Program-made: the position numbers and the translations under genes
Source: Mycolicibacterium phlei
GTDB taxonomy: Bacteria > Actinomycetota > Actinomycetes > Mycobacteriales > Mycobacteriaceae
Direction: 5' to 3'
Length of the DNA: 64,000 nucleotides
NCBI RefSeq assembly: GCF_001583415.1
Contig: NZ_CP014475.1
Span: forward strand, 1,116,001-1,180,000
Notes under the pieces: model-generated
Database searches by the model: none
Told to the model about the DNA's origin: nothing
What the model saw: only the letters and a program-made list of their open reading frames with translations
Shown: piece after piece, positions 61,609 to 64,000 of the stretch
How the letters are laid out: each line of letters starts with the position of its first letter
How positions within the stretch are numbered: position 1 is the stretch's first letter

Positions 61609-62441
61609 CGGTCCGCCCTCCTGTAGACGTCGAAGCGCAGTTCGGCCAAGTGGTTCAACACCTTCCGCGCGCGGGTGATCTCGGCGTCGACATCGAGCTC
61701 GACCTTGGCCAGCCCGCCCTTGGAGCGGGTGGTGGCCAGGATGTCGCCGCCCGGGCCGACGACCTTGGCCTGCCCGAGGAACTGCAGCGACCCCATCACC
61801 CCGGTCTGGTTCGACGACACCAGCACCACCTGGTTCTCGGCGGCCCGCGCGCAGTCGTACAGGTCGAACAGTCGCGACTGCCGGTCGGCGGGCAGCCGCG
61901 ACGCCCGGTCGGTGACGCTGGCCGGCCACGCCGACAGCGCCGCGATGATCGTCGCCCCGTCCAGCGTCAGCTCGCGCACCGACTCCGGGAACGTCTTGTC
62001 GTAGTCGATGAGCATGCCGATCCGGCCCACCGGGGTGTCGAACGCGGCGAACCGGTCACCGGGCAGGTACGCCAGCGACTCACCCGCCGGCTGGTGCACC
62101 TTGCGGTGGGTGCCCAGCACCCCGTCGCCGGACACGCAGATCGCCGAGTTGTACCGGCCGCCGTCGGCCGCCTCGGCGTAGCCCAGGCACACCGTCATCG
62201 GCCCGGCGGCGGCGATGACCGCCGCGATCTCCGGCCCGTCCGGGTCCAGCGCCGGCGGCGGGTCGGCGGGGTCGGGGGAGCGCAGGTCGCCGATGTAGCC
62301 GCCGAGGCAGGCGTCGGGAAACACCAACAGCTGCACACCGTCCCGGGCCGCCGACTCGATGATGCCGACGACCTTGGTGACGCAGCGGTCCACGTCGCGA
62401 CCGAACGTCGCCGCGACCGCGCCGATCGTCACGGGCGCCAT
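61593..62441 (-). CDS. Nitrilase-fold protein lacking the catalytic Cys (probable pseudoenzyme)
   Basis: 282 residues of the carbon-nitrogen hydrolase (nitrilase/amidase) superfamily. In active members the triad is Glu-Lys-Cys. Here the first motif is LLVFPDACLGGY (Asp in place of Glu), the Lys motif is intact in GTHRKVHQP, and the Cys motif reads IGMLIDYDKTFPE, with Asp where the usual IxxCYDxxFPE has Cys. The codons are clear (GAC for the Cys position). So the fold is conserved but hydrolysis by the usual mechanism is impossible. It sits between the glycosyltransferase and GNAT-AIR genes of the MSMEG_0565-0568-like cluster and may be a structural or regulatory partner. Confidence 0.85.
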   Translation of the reverse strand: MAPVTIGAVAATFGRDVDRCVTKVVGIIESAARDGVQLLVFPDACLGGYIGDLRSPDPADPPPALDPDGPEIAAVIAAAGPMTVCLGYAEAADGGRYNSAICVSGDGVLGTHRKVHQPAGESLAYLPGDRFAAFDTPVGRIGMLIDYDKTFPESVRELTLDGATIIAALSAWPASVTDRASRLPADRQSRLFDLYDCARAAENQVVLVSSNQTGVMGSLQFLGQAKVVGPGGDILATTRSKGGLAKVELDVDAEITRARKVLNHLAELRFDVYRRADRCASP

Positions 62442-62451
62442 GACACCTCGG

Positions 62452-63833
62452 TCATGCGCACCCCAGCCCGGTCACGCCCGCGGTGAGCGCGGTGGTGACC
62501 GCCCCGTCGGGCCAGCGCAGCCGCACACCGGGCTGCGCGGTCAGCCGTCCGCAGTCGGCGCTCGCGACACCGTCGGGCAGCGGCACCGGTTCGCCGCCGA
62601 CGGTCAGCATCCCGAAACCCGGGAAGCAGGTCAGCCAGGCGCCCATCGCCGCGTCGGCAGGGCGGGGATCGCAGCGACGTCGAGCTCCACCCCGGTCGAC
62701 GACGCCTCGGCCAGCATGCCCGCCGTTCCGACGACACCGGCCATGCTGACGTCCTTGGCGGCCCTGGGCCTGGTGGCGCTGACCAGGTTCGCCAGCTGCA
62801 CCAGATCCTCCGACGTGCGATGGCTCGTCGAATCCCATTGGCGGCCCTGATATCCCGGGCGCCAGCTGCCGGTCAGGTCGGCCGTGAGCCGCAGCGCGTC
62901 GCCGACGCGGCCGCTGCCGGCCGGGACCGGGGCCGTCGTGCGCCCCAGCGCCGTCACCGACAGCGCCGCCGGCACCCCGACCTGGGTGTGCCCGCCCAGC
63001 ACCGGCACCCGCCACGCCTGCGAGCCGCGGGCCACCCCGCGGATGATGCGGGTCAGCAGCGAGCGCGTCGGTGCGCCGACGGCGTCGAGCAGCCCGACCG
63101 GGGTGGCGCCCATCGCGGTCAGGTCGTTGACGTTGACCAGCACCGAGCACCAGCCGGCCCACTCCGGGTCGCGTTCGACCATCGACGGGATGATCGCGTC
63201 GCACGCGGCGACGACGTCGCTGTCCGGCAGCGGCACCCCGTCGTCGCCGACGAACCCGGCCGGACCGAGCCCGCCGCCGTGGCGCAGCGGCGCCAGCGTC
63301 TCGCCGAGGAACGACTTCGTCGCAGCGGCGAGCGCGTGGAACTGGTTGAGCGGCCAGCGCATCCGGACGTGCGGACGGCCCGCGACGGTGCAGTCGCCGA
63401 CGGTGTCCCAACCCAGCCCGGTGAACAGGTCGCGGTAGCGGCGCTGCACGGTGGCCTCGAAGCGCAGCACCCCGGCGGACTCGACGTGCGCGCACGCGGC
63501 GCGGATCAGCCCGGGCCCGACACCTGAGGCGCGGGCGCTGCGGGCGACGACCAGACGGCTGCCCGTCCACCAGCCGATGTCGTCGGCGCAGCACGGCGCC
63601 AGCCGCACCCCGCCGAGCACGGTGCCGTCGGCGGCGGTGGCGACCAGCACCACGGTGCGCGGGTCGTCGTCGACGTCGTCGCGGTCGGTGCTGTTGAATA
63701 GCCCTTGCTCGATGACGAACTCGTCGCGGCGCAGCCGGTGGTAGGCCTCGAGCTCGGTGCCCTCGGCGGGATGGATCAGGAACGCCGGCTGCGGAATGGT
63801 GGTGTGGCCGGCCAGGATCGACAGCTGCGCCAT
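62452..63833 (-). CDS. GNAT N-acetyltransferase fused to AIR-synthase-like domain, C-terminus frameshifted
   Basis: The start is ATG at 63833. Residues 1-~165 are a GNAT domain (FVIEQGLFNSTDRDDVDDD, GVGPGLIRAACAHVESAG). From ~170 on is an AIR-synthase/ThiL-like domain (SVLVNVNDLTAMGATP, GGHTQVGVPAALSVTALG, DVSMAGVVGTAGML). The frame ends at 62631 after AIPALPTRRWAPG. In the next register the sequence continues as expected for the family (CFPGFGMLTVGG and on) to TGA at 62452. One extra base in the GGGG run at 62664-62667 (+ strand) restores a protein of about 459 residues. The two domains match the MSMEG_0567/sll0786 GNAT and sll0787 AIR-synthase-like families of Nit1C-type clusters. Confidence 0.85.
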
Positions 63834-63837
63834 CGTC

Positions 63838-64000
63838 TCACCCGCCCATGTTCTGCAGGACGCCGCACGCGCCGCACGCCGCGCAGCCGGCCTTCTGCTC
63901 GGCGCCGGACATGCCCGCCAGTCGCAGCAGCCTGGCGACCTCGCGCGAGACCTTCTCCAGCAGCGCGGGTTCGGGGGCGCGGGCCCCGTCGACGTCGACG
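63838..64000 (-). CDS. C-terminus of probable MSMEG_0568-family radical SAM protein (partial)
   Basis: An open frame enters from the right edge and ends with TGA at 63838-63840, four bases before the ATG of the GNAT-AIR gene. Only the last ~53 residues are visible: an acidic/helical segment (LLEKVSREVARLLRLAGM) and a Cys-rich end (GCAACGACGVLQNMGG). Three Cys in CAACGACG resemble an auxiliary Fe-S or zinc site. In M. smegmatis the gene before the GNAT protein is the MSMEG_0568-type radical SAM protein, which supports this call; the radical SAM core itself is outside the window. Confidence 0.6.
   Translation of the reverse strand, partial: VDVDGARAPEPALLEKVSREVARLLRLAGMSGAEQKAGCAACGACGVLQNMGG

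Noticed and set aside
1..64000. CRISPR arrays, tRNA or rRNA genes, insertion sequences
   Set aside because: I looked for regularly spaced direct repeats, cloverleaf ends and transposase motifs and saw none; the only repeats are the palindromic elements listed.

Overview
The window is high-GC DNA with actinobacterial gene organisation: dense coding, frequent 4-base stop/start overlaps and many GTG starts. Several features point to a rapidly growing mycobacterium (Mycolicibacterium-like): the block at 60.5-64.0 kb has the gene content of the M. smegmatis MSMEG_0565-0568 region, a WXG-type protein is present, EspR-like HTH domains occur, and there is an F420-type LLM oxidoreductase. I see no rRNA, tRNA, CRISPR array, transposase or integrase.

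Left part (1-9.1 kb): a visibly less GC-rich accessory region. Three overlapping forward genes include a BREX-like P-loop ATPase. They face an unusual ~886-residue protein with two EspR-like HTH domains and two HNH-like zinc modules. A NERD-nuclease/SF1-helicase fusion and an alpha/beta hydrolase with a long Gly/Ala-rich membrane-like segment follow. This looks like a defence or conflict island.

9.4-25.9 kb: a WXG-like protein and a membrane partner; a glutamine-synthetase-like ligase, a MetX-like hydrolase, a TetR and an XRE-cupin (PuuR-like) regulator, probably an amine gamma-glutamylation locus with duplicated palindromic operators; an ADP-ribose-linked module (PPP phosphatase, ADP-ribosylglycohydrolase fused to a dual-specificity phosphatase, divergent NrtR with a perfect operator); a run of small membrane genes, one of them decayed; a GntR / FAH-hydrolase / extradiol-type VOC dioxygenase catabolic locus; and a TetR/membrane-protein pair.

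25.9-43.5 kb: mostly ordinary mycobacterial genes (FMN glutamate-synthase-like protein, beta-lactamase-fold hydrolase, prfC, esterase, YefM-YoeB, TetR/SDR). Among them is a three-gene unit of SMC/Rad50-like ATPase, HEPN-like small protein and a second ADP-ribosylglycohydrolase-phosphatase whose glycohydrolase part has lost catalytic segments.

43.5-52.5 kb: a MukBEF/Wadjet-type jetA-jetB-jetC set without an adjacent jetD, followed by a PIF1-like helicase with a BRCT domain and a SEC-C protein, and preceded by an RNase HI-type protein.

52.6-60.5 kb: a sulphur-scavenging cluster: MetN-MetI-MetQ-type transporter, an NtaA/DszA-type monooxygenase, a DUF4344-like lipoprotein, an SfnB-type flavoprotein and SsuD. 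Two copies of an 18-base motif flank it.

60.5-64 kb: part of the MSMEG_0565-0568 / Nit1C-type nitrogen-starvation cluster: glycosyltransferase, a nitrilase-fold protein lacking its catalytic Cys, a GNAT-AIR-synthase fusion with a one-base frameshift, and the C-terminus of a probable radical SAM protein. Several apparent one-base deletions (15.3, 20.9, 35.4 and 62.7 kb) are either gene decay or consensus errors and should be checked against reads.
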